A stretch of DNA of 64,000 nucleotides, from contig OW679202.1 in assembly GCA_940337035.1 (NCBI GenBank), forward strand, positions 43,789,763 to 43,853,762. Direction: 5' to 3'. The notes below the pieces were generated by a model. It did no database searches. It was not told the DNA's origin and saw only the letters and a program-made list of their open reading frames with translations. The position numbers and the translations under genes are program-made. This document shows positions 1-11,221 of this stretch, in pieces; position 1 is the stretch's first letter; each line of letters opens with the position of its first letter. The stretch is from Agriotes lineatus (Eukaryota > Arthropoda > Insecta > Coleoptera > Elateridae).

Positions 1-239
1 TTCTAATTCTTTGCTAGATTGAACAGCATTTCATTCCTTAAGATCAAAAATTATCCTTCCAAATAAGAATGACGTTCAGCGTGTAAACAGGCTATTCATG
101 TTGCCTCTCCTAATAATGTTGAGAAGCAAACCGACAAAATCGAGCAATAACCTTAGAATATTTGACTAAAAATTAATATTAGTTTCATAAGGGACAAAGT
201 TTCAATAGAAATTCCGCGTCAGTCAAAGTTAGAGCAAGG

Positions 240-540
240 ACGAGCTAACAGCATAGCATGTGCTCCCAAACCTTTAAGAAAAGGAGATGCTACTTACAAC
301 GTAGAGAAGCCGGAAACGAATTCGTTTTCCCGCAGGAACTAGAAAACCGTCAGAGTGGGGACAAAAAAATATTTCGGCTCTTTCAGCAGGAAAATTCATA
401 TTGACAGTATCCTAGGTTCTAGGACATGAATATCGTTGCAGCCACTGATTTACTGGAGAAAGGAAATGCAGTGAACGATCAGCTATTTGTACTTTTCTTC
501 GAGAACAATTTAAAGTAGGTGTTTAAAATAAAAGTTGCAG
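240..540 (+). pseudogene. decayed mariner-like transposase fragment
   Basis: A short stretch reads, with stops and frame changes, like the catalytic-core region of a mariner transposase. The clearest part is near 445-510, where a frame gives DLLEKGNAVNDQLF. This lines up with IDYLEKGTVINDQY in the better preserved mariner relic at 8677. In the family this motif lies between the first and second catalytic aspartates. No terminal repeats were identified and the remainder is too eroded to orient further. The call rests on one motif and on internal comparison within this window. Confidence 0.4.
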
Positions 541-777
541 TTTAATCACAACAAAGCATAAAAATCACTTATACATGACAAATTACATCAAATTTGTTTT
601 GTCTGTATTATGTTTAAACAAATAAAAACCCCGTTCTTCTATTGTCCTTCTCAGTGTTGTAGATCTCATAAAATTCAATTTCGAACCTATGCTCATTAGC
701 CCTTTTTTTCTTATTTCGTAGAGTGGTAACGCTATCATTGCATCATGTCTTGACGACGATGTCAGGAGATGGTAACA

Positions 778-1091
778 AGTCACTGACGGTCTATTCGCCG
801 ATGACATGATGGTAATCCAGATCACGGACTATAATCATCAGTAACCATATTTAATTTGAACAATATATGCAAACAGTATAAACTAAAGTTATCTGCTAAT
901 AAAACCAAAACAATGGCATTCTGTAGGCAATAAATAACAGAAACTATAATAGTAATAGAAAACAAAATAAGCGAAAAAGCATCGAAACTGAATTATTTTG
1001 AATACGAAAGGTCACTAAAGGTGGAAAACGATTCTGAAAACAAAGTAGGAAAATTTTGAACAAAATGATAAAAAAAGAAGTGTGCTTCAAG
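778..1091 (+). pseudogene. LINE reverse transcriptase relic, 5' part (split by solo LTR)
   Basis: The plus strand reads, with many stops, as the palm and thumb of a non-LTR retrotransposon reverse transcriptase. FADD at about 793-804 corresponds to the catalytic Y/FADD box. It is followed by a degenerate stretch with KLSANKTKTMAF (about 882-917), which matches the conserved K-x-N-x-x-KT-x-x-M region. The frame fades just before the GTGTG target duplication of the solo LTR at 1097-1640. The same protein resumes beyond it (1646 onward), so this is one LINE copy split by an LTR retrotransposon. It is not functional. Confidence 0.6.
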
Positions 1092-1096
1092 GTGTG

Positions 1097-1640
1097 TGTT
1101 GAAGCATCATATTTAATATTTACTTGAGAATAATCCTAGAAATTGTTCGTGGCATTAGGAGCTGCAGCCAGGTTAATTTAAGTCTTGCTCATCTCCCGCT
1201 GTCCAGCAATCTATCATACTTAAGATCCTAATCTTGGATTTGCATGTCATTTGTAAATACCATCTGCAATTTAAAACGGATGTCATTAGTTTATTGTTAG
1301 AGCTTTCGGCGAAATGCAGCTCTCTCTTGCGATGGTCGACCATTCCTTCCCCTACTCCTAAAGGGGGGTTTAACGAGTGTCCGAGTTTTCTTGGGCTCGA
1401 AGAGACAGACACGACCAGAGTCACGTTAAGACACTGAGAGATATACATCTCCTCTATAGTCAGTACCGGCAAGTTTAAATTTGTAATTATACAGTCCGCT
1501 TTTAGTGTTACATTGGTGTATATATTGTAAATAAAGTGTTATTACAATTATATTCGTTGTGTTCAATCATTCACGACCGCGACGACTTGCGTGATTCTCC
1601 GCCGGTATTTCGTTGTGCCCGTAAGGTTCGGGTCGCAACA
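1097..1640 (+). mobile_element. solo LTR of an LTR retrotransposon, 544 bp
   Basis: The sequence starts TGTTGAAGCA and ends GGTCGCAACA, the usual TG...CA ends of a long terminal repeat. It is bracketed by a perfect 5-bp direct repeat, GTGTG (1092-1096 and 1641-1645), as expected of Gypsy- or BEL/Pao-type integration. A polyadenylation signal AATAAA lies near 1530, close to the 3' end, which supports plus orientation. No gag/pol coding sequence adjoins it, so it is a solo LTR left by recombination between two LTRs. It sits inside a LINE relic whose halves lie on either side. The superfamily cannot be decided from the LTR alone. Confidence 0.75.
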
Positions 1641-1645
1641 GTGTG

Positions 1646-1930
1646 CAAAATCAAATTTTTACGTAGTGTGAAAGGTTGCACAAGATTAGATATGCTAAGG
1701 CGATATCCGACAAGACTTAATTATTAATAATTTTAAAAAAAGAACACGAAAACGTCGAACTAATCATGTAAACAGAATATCGAAATATAAGATTCTATAA
1801 GCTGCAATTAAATAGGTACACACGAAAGGATGAAGATATATCGGACGATAAGTGTCAGAACAGGGGGGACAGTCTAACAAATAAAGCGCAGAAGAAGGAC
1901 TGGTTACATCGTCAAAGTAAGTGTCTCTAT
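1646..1930 (+). pseudogene. LINE relic, 3' part (continues 778-1091)
   Basis: Directly after the second GTGTG copy the frame KIKFLRSVKGCTRLDMLR (from about 1648) appears. It is characteristic of the C-terminal region of insect LINE ORF2 proteins, downstream of the reverse transcriptase. The frame breaks after about 25 codons, but a further degenerate C-terminal stretch can be followed to about 1920. With the piece at 778-1091 it forms one broken LINE copy. Some protein between the two halves is missing, so a deletion accompanied or preceded the LTR insertion. Confidence 0.55.
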
Positions 1931-2290
1931 GAAGATGCTGGAAGGGCGCTGATATAACGGTGGAGAACTTGTGTACAAGGAGTAAGATTGTCGAAAAATA
2001 TGGTAATACATTTATCGAGATCCACTGCTTTTATTTTAAATATCTTCCCCATATGTGTAATACAAACAGGTGTTAACCATAGTCAGCAATGCTAAAATAA
2101 TCAATGATTACGTTGTATGAAGCACTTTCACAAGTAATCGTTTCATTACAAATGACGCTACTATCGGGTCGTTCACATGGTTTTAGAAGACGTTTATCTG
2201 TCATAAGAATACAAACAAAAATTCAGGGCAATCTGTCAACTAGTTTAGTGTTGACAACCGGTTAAACGACTCAAGGTGTTCCCGTGTTTT
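1931..2290. other. unassigned AT-rich DNA
   Basis: No coding frame, terminal repeat or RNA gene stands out in this stretch between the LINE and the mariner relic. Confidence 0.4.
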
Positions 2291-2296
2291 TAAATA

Positions 2297-2600
2297 GATA
2301 AAGTTGAAATTCGTGCTGTGATTAAATATCTCGTAACGAAGAACTTAACTATAAGCGCCATAAAAGCTAATATAGACTACGTGCTTTGTCACTACAAACA
2401 GTGAGCAAGTAGGCTCTGCTGTTTTAGCATGGACGTCAGGGTTGTAAAGATGACCCCAGCAGTGGACGCCCGTCAACCGCGGTTACTCCAGAAATCGTTG
2501 AAAAAGTCTAAGATACAATTCTGGCTGATCATCGTGTTAAGGTGCACCAAATAATTGAAGACACGGGCCTCTCAATTGATCGGACGCATTACATAATTGG
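2297..2600 (+). pseudogene. mariner transposase N-terminal (helix-turn-helix) relic
   Basis: Near 2303 the frame KVEIRAVIKYL resembles the start of the first helix-turn-helix of a mariner transposase. Further on, after a frame change, come PSSGRPSTAVTPEIVEKV (about 2456-2510) and ILADHRVKVHQIIEDTGLSI (about 2518-2580). These contain the GRP linker and second DNA-binding domain of the family. The catalytic domain is absent, so the copy is truncated at about 2600. A related N-terminal motif (KFEVRAVITYL) occurs in the foldback at 36299-36704. Confidence 0.65.
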
Positions 2601-2789
2601 ATTTGATACAGTTTTTCCAAGACAAAGACCTAATGGTTGCAAATACTTTCCTTAAACTCTCAGCTAGTAAACTGTACCCATGGGAGTCTCCAACTGATAA
2701 GAAATTAGATAGACTCTACATTCATTTAGAACCAGTATACACTCATTTAGAGCCAGTATAAAAACAAGAAAATTAACAAATAGTAATTT

Positions 2790-4219
2790 TCATCATATCC
2801 CTGTAATAGCTAAAATTAGTGTAATAATGAAGAAGATAGTAAGAGACCACAACAACTATGTAGATATGATATAAGACTTAAAGAAGCCTAAAACACCCGA
2901 TCCGACCCAACAAACAATAAACGAAAAGCCTAATAATGTCGAAAAAGGACGAAGTAACTGTTCATTCAACATACCGGATACAAGAAGTGTTGTCAACTGT
3001 AGCCAAAGATCAACTAATAAGTAAAAGAAGAAAGAACAAAAGTAATGTAGAACAATACAGGAAATTACATAAATAAATACAAAATAAAATTAAAGGGGCA
3101 AAAGAAAAATATATTTCCGACGAATGTGCAGACATAGCGTTATTAGAGAGGAATTATGACAAATAACGGGATACAAGAGAAATGAGAACGCCAGCACTGT
3201 CATCAAGGATGCTAATGGGCATATGTTGGCTGATGTTATGATTAAGTTTGAAAGATGGGGGACTTACGTCCAAGAATTCTTCAATGGCGAAAGAGCACCA
3301 AGTAATGTTTTAGAAGTAGACAATGAACATCCAAAAATATTAAAAACAGAATTAATGCATGCTCTGGAAAAGCCAGGTAAAGCTGCCGATCCCAATGCGA
3401 TTTGACGATGAGATGATTTATGCTTTCTTGGATCCCTTCAACACCATCTATGATACTGGTATAATCCCTTGTTATCTACCTTTGAATTAATCACCAAGAA
3501 AATTAACTAAAAAGAGTTATCAAACTATCGAACAATTGCTATCATGAGCTACACAGAAAGCTTCTCTCAGAGAGCATTCAAAGAAGGTATAAACAATACC
3601 AGTTTGGTTTCCAGGCAAGCCTTGAAACACGAAAATCTCTTTTTGGGATAAATCTCCTTTGCCAGCGTTATATGGATATGAATCAGCGTGTGTTCGCCTG
3701 CTTCAGTGACTTCCAAAAGACGTTGACTTACGAAATGTAAGGATAATTCATAACTTATACTGGGATCAGAGTGCCACCCTGCAAGTAGAAAGGGAAATAA
3801 CTGAAGAAATTGTGATACGTCGTGAGTAAGACATAGATATATTTTATCCACTTTTGTTTAACATCTACAGCGAAGTAATCTTCAAGGAAGTCCTGGATAA
3901 AAAATCAGCGGGATTTATCATAGATGGCAAGACTGTCAGCAATATGGGATACGTCGATGACAGCATCCTGCTATCGAGCAACTTTATAGATTTACAATAT
4001 TTGCTTGGAAATTTGCATGATCGCTGTAATGATGGATTGAAAATAAACTCTAATATGATTAAATGGATGATAATTACAAAGTCCCCACAAAACCAAATCG
4101 CTTTAAGAATTGCAATTACCATCATAAAAAGAATACACTACCTGTAAATACCTCAGCAATAACAAACAAGAGATCAAACAATAAAATACGAACTAGAATA
4201 GAAACTGATAGTTCTTTCT
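2790..4219 (+). pseudogene. LINE ORF2 relic with reverse transcriptase palm
   Basis: This is a degenerate non-LTR retrotransposon ORF2. From about 3190 the frame carries the pre-RT linker (VIKDANGHMLADVMIKFERWGTYVQEFFN in two parts), then a degenerate GKAADPNAI at about 3377 that matches the usual GKAPGPDGI of finger motif 0. At 3854-4147 lies the palm: FNIYSEVIFKEVLDKK and then YVDD (3951-3962), where the canonical box is YADD. KIRTRIETDSSF (about 4182-4217) is where this copy is interrupted by a second LINE. The protein picks up again at 4775. Frameshifts and stops exclude function. A jockey/RTE-like insect lineage is likely, but the clade is not settled. Confidence 0.7.
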
Positions 4220-4765
4220 AGATGGATTGGATCTAAGAATCAAGTTTAATGGCGTACGTATTCACACTATTAAATATGCACATAACCCCCGTAATCCTCG
4301 CAGAGTCTCAGTGATTGGAAAGCAATTAGGCTAAAACATAAGTATAGCCAAAACAAAATTCATGACTTTTAACTGTCAAAATAACAACGCTGCAACTCTT
4401 CACCTTGATCACAAATAGGTTGAGGAAATGGTCTTTCTAAATAATTGGGATGGTTTGTAACTGAGGATGTAAACCCAGACAAAAAATTTAAAGCCGAATT
4501 GAGATTGCTCGCGCCACATTTAACAAAATGTGATTACTCTTCTGGTGATAATGATAACATCAATCTTAAGACAGAGAATGGTTAGACGCTATGTTTGATA
4601 GACTTTGGTGTATTGTGTTGAAGCGCCGACGCTCAAGGTAAACACCATGAACAGTTGGTAACATTCAAGATTTGGCTGCACAAAATAATAATAATAGCAG
4701 AACTGCATACGTCGAAGTGATCGCCAACGTCAGGGGGGGGGGGGGGGCACGTAAAAGAAGAGATC
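4220..4765 (+). mobile_element. 5'-truncated LINE nested in another LINE
   Basis: The frame LDLRIKFNGVRIHTIKYA begins abruptly at the palm of a reverse transcriptase that has just been encoded upstream, so a second, related LINE starts here. It continues to a 3' end with the AYVEVIANV and HVKEE terminal motif (about 4706-4762). It is closely related to the minus-strand copy at 37640-38525 (LDLGIKINGVRINIIKYADD). Short near-repeats TTCTTTCT (4212-4219) and TTCTTTTCT (4766-4774) flank it and could be the target duplication. The host LINE protein resumes immediately after. A 15-base G run at 4733-4747 lies near its 3' end. Confidence 0.6.
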
Positions 4766-4774
4766 TTCTTTTCT

Positions 4775-5035
4775 GAAATTTAAGAAACTGCTTTGTAGTC
4801 GGGATATCAACATTGAATTAAGGTTGCGGATGCTTCGCTGTTACGTGTTCTCCATTTTACTTTATAGAGTAGACGCTTGGATGTTCAAACTAAAACGCTT
4901 AAAATAAAAGTATTCGAAGTGTGGTGCTACCGCAGAATGTGCTCTATAGCTTGGATCGATAGGATCACCAATAAAGAAATTTTGGAAAGAATAAATGTTA
5001 CGTGCTTGTGGTAAGGCTAATTATTCAAAGATGAA
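4775..5035 (+). pseudogene. LINE ORF2 C-terminal part (continues 2790-4219)
   Basis: Reading from 4775, FLKFKKLLCSRDINIELRLR and MLRCYVFSILLYRVDAWMF are followed, after a frame change, by FEVWCYRRMCSIAWIDRI and TNKEILERI. This is the standard order of the thumb and C-terminal domain of the LINE type whose palm lies at 3854-4217, and it picks up exactly where that copy was interrupted. The coding trace ends near 5000. No poly(A) or simple tail was identified. Confidence 0.65.
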
Positions 5036-6075
5036 CACCAGAAATAATTTATTTACTAAATATAACATAGACGCAGATCTGCCAAACAAGTTATGCCTTT
5101 GCAACTATAAAGATGGCAAATTAACCGCTCAAAGTTAAACATCAGCAATTTCGAGGTAAGCACCTTGAGCTAATCCGAACTTATACAGGGTGGTCGGTTT
5201 TACTATACCATAATGAATAAAGAATGTGAAATTGCATACATCGTAAAAAAGAGGCCAAATAATGAGACGTTCCGAATATGCTGCGGGATTGATTTGTCAC
5301 CGAACTGTTCTAAGCGGCTATCAACAGAATCCGTATAGCAATGATATGTAACCTTCGATAGGAGAAGGACTGTAAGAAGATTACTATATAATTACCAATT
5401 TTTTGAATATGAATGAAGTCTCAGACCGTTGGGTGCCGGGTTTGCTTTCTGAGGAGCAAAATTGTACCGTAAGGCAGTACCGGATCTAGAGGAGGGCGAA
5501 ACGGGGTCTATGCCCCTGGCGGAAAGACGCATGAGCGCTAACACGAAGTTTGAATGATGATGATAATGCGACTTGACCAAATTAGCAAAATATGATGTGT
5601 CAAAAGAGTAGAAATAGAAAGTTACTGAACTGTTTATTTTAAAATAGAATTATTCTCGTGGATTACTATGCTACAGTTTCTATGATATGAATGATATTGC
5701 TAACATATTGTTTATTATTATCATTTGTTTTCCTCTGCAAGGTAAAAAAACTGACGAGTCAGACTATTTAAATTCCCCATATTACTAAGGTAAATTAGAA
5801 GCCAAATTTAATCGAATAATTTTTTTTTAAGTGGCAAAAATTGTATTATACACTACTACTGCCAGACGTGAGGTGGATACTACATTTGCATCTGGATGAA
5901 TTACTATGTATTTTTTAAGTTTTGGAATAAATGACATCCACTAAAAAATTAGCTTTTTGGTGTGTACTCATCTCTTGCAAAATTTACAGCCAACTGTAGT
6001 TTACAGTTGATTTCATAAAGTTATGTGTCCTATGTACATTAGACTATATAAAATCTCTAAAGGGCTGTACTTAGA
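5036..6075. other. unassigned DNA
   Basis: AT-rich sequence with no supported gene. A phrase ACAGGGTGG near 5186 recalls the ends of insect mariner-type MITEs (ACAGGGTG), but no matching partner end was found. Confidence 0.35.
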
Positions 6076-6420
6076 ACTTCCCTCGCAAGTGGAAGCTTTC
6101 AAACTAAAAGTTTGAAAATATTATAGGAAAAAATATTTTAATTTCTGTAAGGTTACACCCTGTATATGTTGGGTCCAAAATATGCCAATTTTCATAAAGT
6201 GTAAAAATATATACAGAGTGAGCACCTTAAAAAATTAATTGTTACCTATTTTTGCTTTAACTCGAGAACTATTTTGTAGGTACATAGCTCAGGTTTCTAC
6301 CCTTGGCGTAAATAGGCATTTTTTTGGACCCAATACATACACAGTTAATATTTTTAAAAATCTTTCTTTAATTTTTTTGTATTAAAACTTCCACTCCCAA
6401 CAAGAGTTACGATATATTTC
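6076..6420. repeat. foldback / MITE-like inverted repeat
   Basis: Two arms are approximate reverse complements. GTGGAAG near 6091 with the following T/A-rich stretch matches CTTCCAC near 6388. TATGTTGGGTCCAAAATATG (6165-6184) matches the complement of the segment at about 6317-6342. The centre is near 6250. The outer boundary and target duplication are not clear, so the element class cannot be given. No coding capacity. Confidence 0.5.
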
Positions 6421-7530
6421 GGCGACCCTGACTCGCCTTGTTTCAGGCCATGTTCCTACATTGAATGAAGTGCTCGAAGTTTACTTTACTCTACTTTAAT
6501 AAAGCACTTAATTTGTTTCATAAACTATATTTAAACTGTGACATTATTCGGCCTTGCAACCATTCTCGAAGAGCTCGTTGAGAACGCACTAAAATCCTTT
6601 TTTTTAGTTTTAACAACGAGCTAGAATGGTCCCACACCGAAACATGTCAGAGGTTTAATATATTTTATAAAACAAAGGAAGTGTTTTATTAGCTTTTTAA
6701 AAGAGTTAGCTTTTCTTTATTATGACGGATATAGATTTACATTGAACAACAAAATTCATTTGAAATAGTCCAAAGTACATTAAATATAAAGCGTGGGGGA
6801 GCAGTTAATCAATAAAATATTATTTATTCTAACTAATATAGCTAATATTGCTGCAATGCCATACAAGCATAATGAGTTGTTACATCAATCTTTCGTTTTG
6901 GAATTACAGATATTCAAATTGTACACCTTAAAAATGTATATGGGGCACTACTCGGCACTACTCAAGCAGCAGATTTATCAAAATTGAAATAAATAGGAAA
7001 GTTAGTTTTTCCAAATTCTCATAAAATAGCCAAATATTAAGCTTTTTTTAAAATGTCTATTAAAATTAACTTGAGCTAGAGAAGATGTAATTCTGGCTAG
7101 AAAGTGCTGTGGAATTCTAGAGACATATTGGAATTTTAACTTGGAAAATTATAAGAAGCTAGCGAGTGAGAGAAAATAGTAGAGGAGATGGATAGACGAA
7201 CATTAATCGACGCTGTAAAGGTAAAAGTGGTATGACCAAGAAGAAGACGAAGAAAATTAGATCTACTGTATACCAACATTTACGAAGTAAAAGCTAACTA
7301 AAATGAAAAGACATATTCGGACCCGTATTTAAAGAAAATTAATCAAAAATTGTATGGCTAGTCTAAAAAACACAATTTATTACAGTTTTCAAATACGAAA
7401 AAGTCAATTATGATTTTCAAATCTGGAAATCTAAAACTCTGGATTCTATGCATAAAGATCTATCAAATAACGTCAAGGCGTTAACTCATCTACATCTATT
7501 TGAAGTGAAAAATTTTAAAACAGTAGAAAT
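6421..7530. other. unassigned AT-rich DNA, possibly eroded LINE
   Basis: No clear gene. Parts of 7080-7530 may be the eroded upstream portion of the LINE whose C-terminus is readable at 7531-7881, but I could not recover the reverse transcriptase boxes. Confidence 0.3.
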
Positions 7531-7920
7531 ACAGCAATTGAGTTGTGGTGTTACCGTAGAATCCTCAAAATTCTCTGGACGCAAAGAAAGACAAACGAAC
7601 AAGTGTTAAACATGATGATCAAGGAAAGAGAACTTCTAACTATAATTAAACAAAGAAAACTAGAATATCTCGGGCAGGTAATGAGTGGACCAAAATACGA
7701 TTTTTTACGTTTAACACTAAATGGAAAAATCGAAGGAAAGAAGTGGATAGGCAGAAAGAAAATTTTGTGGCTGAGAAACATGCGCCAGTGGACAGGACTA
7801 ACAGCCCAACAATTATTCCATTCTGCACGAGATCGAATTCGATATAAAGAAATTGTCGACATGGTGATAGTCAACGTCTGATAATCTGGCAAGACACATG
7901 AAGAAGAAATATTTTAAAAA
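7531..7920 (+). pseudogene. LINE ORF2 C-terminal fragment, open frame
   Basis: An uninterrupted frame to a stop at 7879-7881 encodes ELWCYRRILKILW, then a basic KERELLTIIKQRKLEYLGQVM, GKIEGKKWIGRKKILWLRNM and RQWTGLTAQQLFHSARDR. This is the C-terminal domain downstream of the reverse transcriptase in a common insect LINE ORF2 type. The same domain is seen, more eroded, at 4900-5000, at 4220-4765 and on the minus strand at 37650-38000. It is a 5'-truncated copy, the usual outcome of incomplete target-primed reverse transcription. Its 3' tail (GAAGAAGAAA, about 7900) abuts SINE copy 1. Confidence 0.75.
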
Positions 7921-7940
7921 AACTAAATTTTATGAAAAAA

Positions 7941-8226
7941 GAAGCCGGGTAGCGCAGTTGGGAAAGCTCTAGACTTGAATTGGCAAGTCCTCGGTGATTG
8001 AAATCTGACTCGGTGAGACCATTCACAGTTGAGCACCGAATTAACTGCGCTCTACTCAGAACCACACACCTAAGAGATAGAGTAACAAGGTCAACACATC
8101 ACGGGCTCCAACTGTGTAACCCGAATCCAGGGCAAGTCGAGCATTGTACCGTCAGACGCAAACGTATAAAGCACCAGCCTCTACACCACAAGTTAAATGA
8201 AGATACCGACAATACATACATACAAC
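7941..8226 (+). mobile_element. SINE copy 1 (tRNA-derived, internal deletion)
   Basis: This is the same family as the fuller copy at 20121-20494 (minus strand). The head GAAGCCGGGTAGCGCAGTTG is a tRNA-like A-box region. Shared body blocks follow: GAGACCATTCACAGTTG..., CCTAAGAGATAGAGTAACAA..., and AAAGCACCAGCCTCTACACC. The tail is ACATACATACA. Compared with copy 2 it lacks the B-box block (GGTTCGAATCCC and about 40 following bases) and about 45 bases further on, so it is shorter (286 versus 374 bp). It probably has a damaged pol III promoter. It lies about 60 bases after a LINE C-terminus. A target duplication is not obvious. Confidence 0.75.
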
Positions 8227-8659
8227 TTTCGGAAAAACGTGTGACAGCTCATATAAGTACTCCGCTTTAGGATGGTGCATTTAGAATTGTTTAATTTGTT
8301 TGGAAAATCATGAGACCTAAAAACCGCTTGGTAAAGTTTATTAGAACACATATTTATATAATAAATGTATAATTCTTTATTTTTTTCTCCTTGTATTTTC
8401 TTATGAAAAAATTACTTCTATATTTGAGTTTAATATGTGATGGAGTTTTGTGTCCCATGCAACATCTGATATACTTTAATAACGAGGGGAGGTTTAGGTA
8501 TAAGGGGCGTCAAAATGTTACTTAGCCCCGGGCGCCCCCGGCTCTGTCGTAAGGAAATTTCAGTTTGTCTGTTTTAAGAAGTCCAAGGATTTTATGCGCT
8601 GATTAAGCTGATTTGTAAGTATGGATGGGACTTCAATTTACCACTACACACCTGAAACC

Positions 8660-9190
8660 AAGCAATAGTCGATGCAGTGGAAACATTCAAGTTGACCGAC
8701 AGTCGAAGAGTGATAGCGTCTATATTTTGGGATATCAAGGGTATAATCTTAATTGACTATTTGGAAAAGGGTACTGTGATAAACGATCAATATTGTTGTA
8801 CATTGCTGGAAAAAGTGAAGATGATGAGAGCAGAAAAACGGTCACATTTGATCATGGTAACACCTCGTTTAAAAAAACGTGCTAAATTCTATTTGTATTT
8901 GGTCCCCTACACATCGTATTCTCCAGATCTGGTTCCTAACGACTACTTTTTGTCCCCAAACTTTCGGAAATTCCTGACCGGTAAGAAATTTCAATGAGGA
9001 AGTGATCATCGAAGTGAACAACTATTTTGAAGGTGTCGACGAATCGGCCTATAAGAAGGGTTTAAACGCCTTTGAGTACCGTTGAAATAAAAGTATTGAG
9101 GTCGCAAGGCAGTATGTTGAAAAATAAAATTGATTTTACCCTAAATGTGTGCTTCTCTACGTCGTGTAGCAAATTTTTCGTACACTCCTC
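8660..9190 (+). pseudogene. mariner transposase C-terminal relic with 3' end
   Basis: The frame 8677-8997 holds SIFWDIKGIILIDYLEKG (first half of the catalytic core around FWD), then NDQYCCTLLEKVK, and later PYTSYSPDLVPNDYFLSPNF (the YSPDLxPxDYFLF box carrying the last catalytic aspartate) and FLTGKKF. After a one-base slip the C-terminus continues as FNEEVIIEVNNYFEGVDESA to about 9085. AAATTTTTCGTACACTCC near 9170 resembles the inner part of an irritans-type mariner terminal repeat. The segment with the middle aspartate (HQDNA box) is corrupted and the N-terminal half is missing. Confidence 0.75.
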
Positions 9191-10650
9191 GTACTCTACT
9201 GAGGTGGGTGCTAACCGATACCCCTTATATTGTTTACTAACACACTTACTGGCGTTGACCAGAATTCAAATATGCGCAGCACTGAAGGTGTCCTGTAATG
9301 AACGTTAATCTGTGCGATTATAAGTACTTTAATAATACAATACGGAATAATGCACCCCAAACCCTAACTGCGGGGAGAGTTGGCTTAAATTTAAAGACAC
9401 GTTCGTATCTCCGGTGGACATTGTTTATCTATTGCCTACGCTCAAACTTGAAAGTGATGTGGTTTGATGGAAACGAAGCCGAGAACGAGCGGGCGCTTTT
9501 TTTAAGATCGGGGGTGAGGCACAAGCCGAAGCGATTATTTAGGTAGTTTTAGCGGAAGATAGGGTAGGCAATATAATAATTCGACCGCCTGAGTTGTTCG
9601 AACGAGACGCGCGGTTCGTTGCGTGCCAAAGTTCTTTAATCGAGCTTTCCCAACGCACCGCACCGTCGCATCCACGCGTCGCGCCGTTATGCGATGGCAC
9701 CCCTGTGTATAATTTCTCCGCAATCATTCTCATTTAAACAGTAACTCGAGAAAGGTACTTATGCGCGCGTTAATTTTTACGTTACACGGCGTTAATTTTT
9801 TAGGCTCGTCCCTTTCGAAGGAAGCTGAAGGTGCGCCTGGCGTCGAGTGATTAGCAAAGGCGACAGAAGGGATCCCAAAGAAGACTGCGATGTTCATATC
9901 TCATATCTGGTGTTGACTGTTGTCATCTGGCGCAGAACTTGCGGTCATGCGGGTACAGGCGATGTATCCTCAAAGGATTTCCTGCTACCGATTACAAAAT
10001 AACAAAAAGGACACCAGTTACAGGGATGACATAATCATCACTTGGGACGTTTCATCTCGAACGTTTGTATTTTCTTCGAATAGCGTGCGTTTGTATAATG
10101 ACAGAGATTGCGATGTCAACTTTATTCAGCCATCACACAGTAATGAATGATGTTTCGAATACTTTATCATCGAAATATTGATATCCCTTATTTCGTTAAG
10201 TTGCTTAGCCAGGCATGGATTGGAATTATAATAGAGGTAGATTTTATATTATGGTGTTTTTTATCAATTAATTTATAACGGCCCCATAGAGAACAGTAAG
10301 TAAATTTTATGTGTAAAAAGATATCGAGGAAATTCACCTTCTATTGATTTCAAGTTCATAGTATTTAACTAAAATATTAAACTAAATTACTTGGCATTGA
10401 TTCGAGTCCACCCTGCCGTATTTCTCTATCTTGCGTTGAACAACAAGCTTATATAATTAACTAAACCTATTGGAAGTTCAATTCTGTAATGTATTTAGAC
10501 TTCTGACTTTTCCATTTTACAATGAACACATTGTAACCCTGATAACACCATGAAGTCACTAGTGACTCCATGCTGAAGTTTCCTTATCTAAATTAGACTT
10601 GTTCTCGTCCATTGGTACTTTTTTTTCTAAACCAGTAGTACCACCGGGGT
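9191..10650. other. mostly single-copy DNA with a GC-richer patch
   Basis: No gene supported. About 9480-9870 is clearly richer in GC and CpG than the surroundings (for example GCGCGG and CACGCGTCGCGCC), with open frames on both strands that look like by-products of GC content. It could be a conserved regulatory or untranslated segment, but nothing decides this. Confidence 0.35.
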
Positions 10651-10654
10651 TCTA

Positions 10655-11100
10655 CCGGGTGACAATGAAACCAGGACTATACATTTATCTCCTTTACTTA
10701 TGTATGAATGAATATGGATAAACTTTGATACAAGGATGCTAGACATAGTTTGGGATTGATACACAAATGCAATCAAAATTTCCGGCTTCACTGAAAATTA
10801 CACTAACTTTGAGTTTTTAAATGGATTATCCTATCCTATAGGTATATTTTATGTTTTTTTTTAAATCTACGACTTAAAACACATACAATAGTGTTGCCAA
10901 ATTTGCTATTACCAAAAATATTTCAAAAATGTATTAATTAATTATTTTCCAATTTTAGATAAAGATAAAGTAGTGCATGATGCATATCGTTTGATTGGTA
11001 AAGGTGCCAGTCACGGTCTTCTATGGTAAAAATAATTTTATCCCAGTCGATTGATAAATAAAGAATATAGAAGCATGGCCTTGGTCTCATTGTCACCCGG
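10655..11100. mobile_element. TA-flanked MITE, 446 bp
   Basis: The terminal inverted repeat starts CCGGGTGACAATG at the left (10655). Its complement CATTGTCACCCGG forms the right end (11088-11100). Imperfect matching (GAAACCAGG versus GAGACCAAG) extends to about 24 bases. TA dinucleotides sit immediately outside both ends (10653-10654 and 11101-11102), the target duplication of Tc1/mariner-type elements. There is no coding sequence, so it is non-autonomous. Confidence 0.75.
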
Positions 11101-11221
11101 TATATGCTGCAAGGATTTTTACTATTTCTTTAGAATTTAGTACTTAATTGAAAATTGTAAGTCTTGAAACACAATATGCTGCCTTACTTGTTATAATTGG
11201 TAATAGTAATCATCATTCATA

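Noticed and set aside
4733..4747. 15-base G run as a biological signal
   Set aside because: Probably a slippage tract within a LINE relic; may also be a sequencing artefact.
5748..5765. ACTGACGAGTCAG resembling the conserved core of a hammerhead ribozyme
   Set aside because: The required GAAA partner box and flanking stems are not present downstream or upstream.
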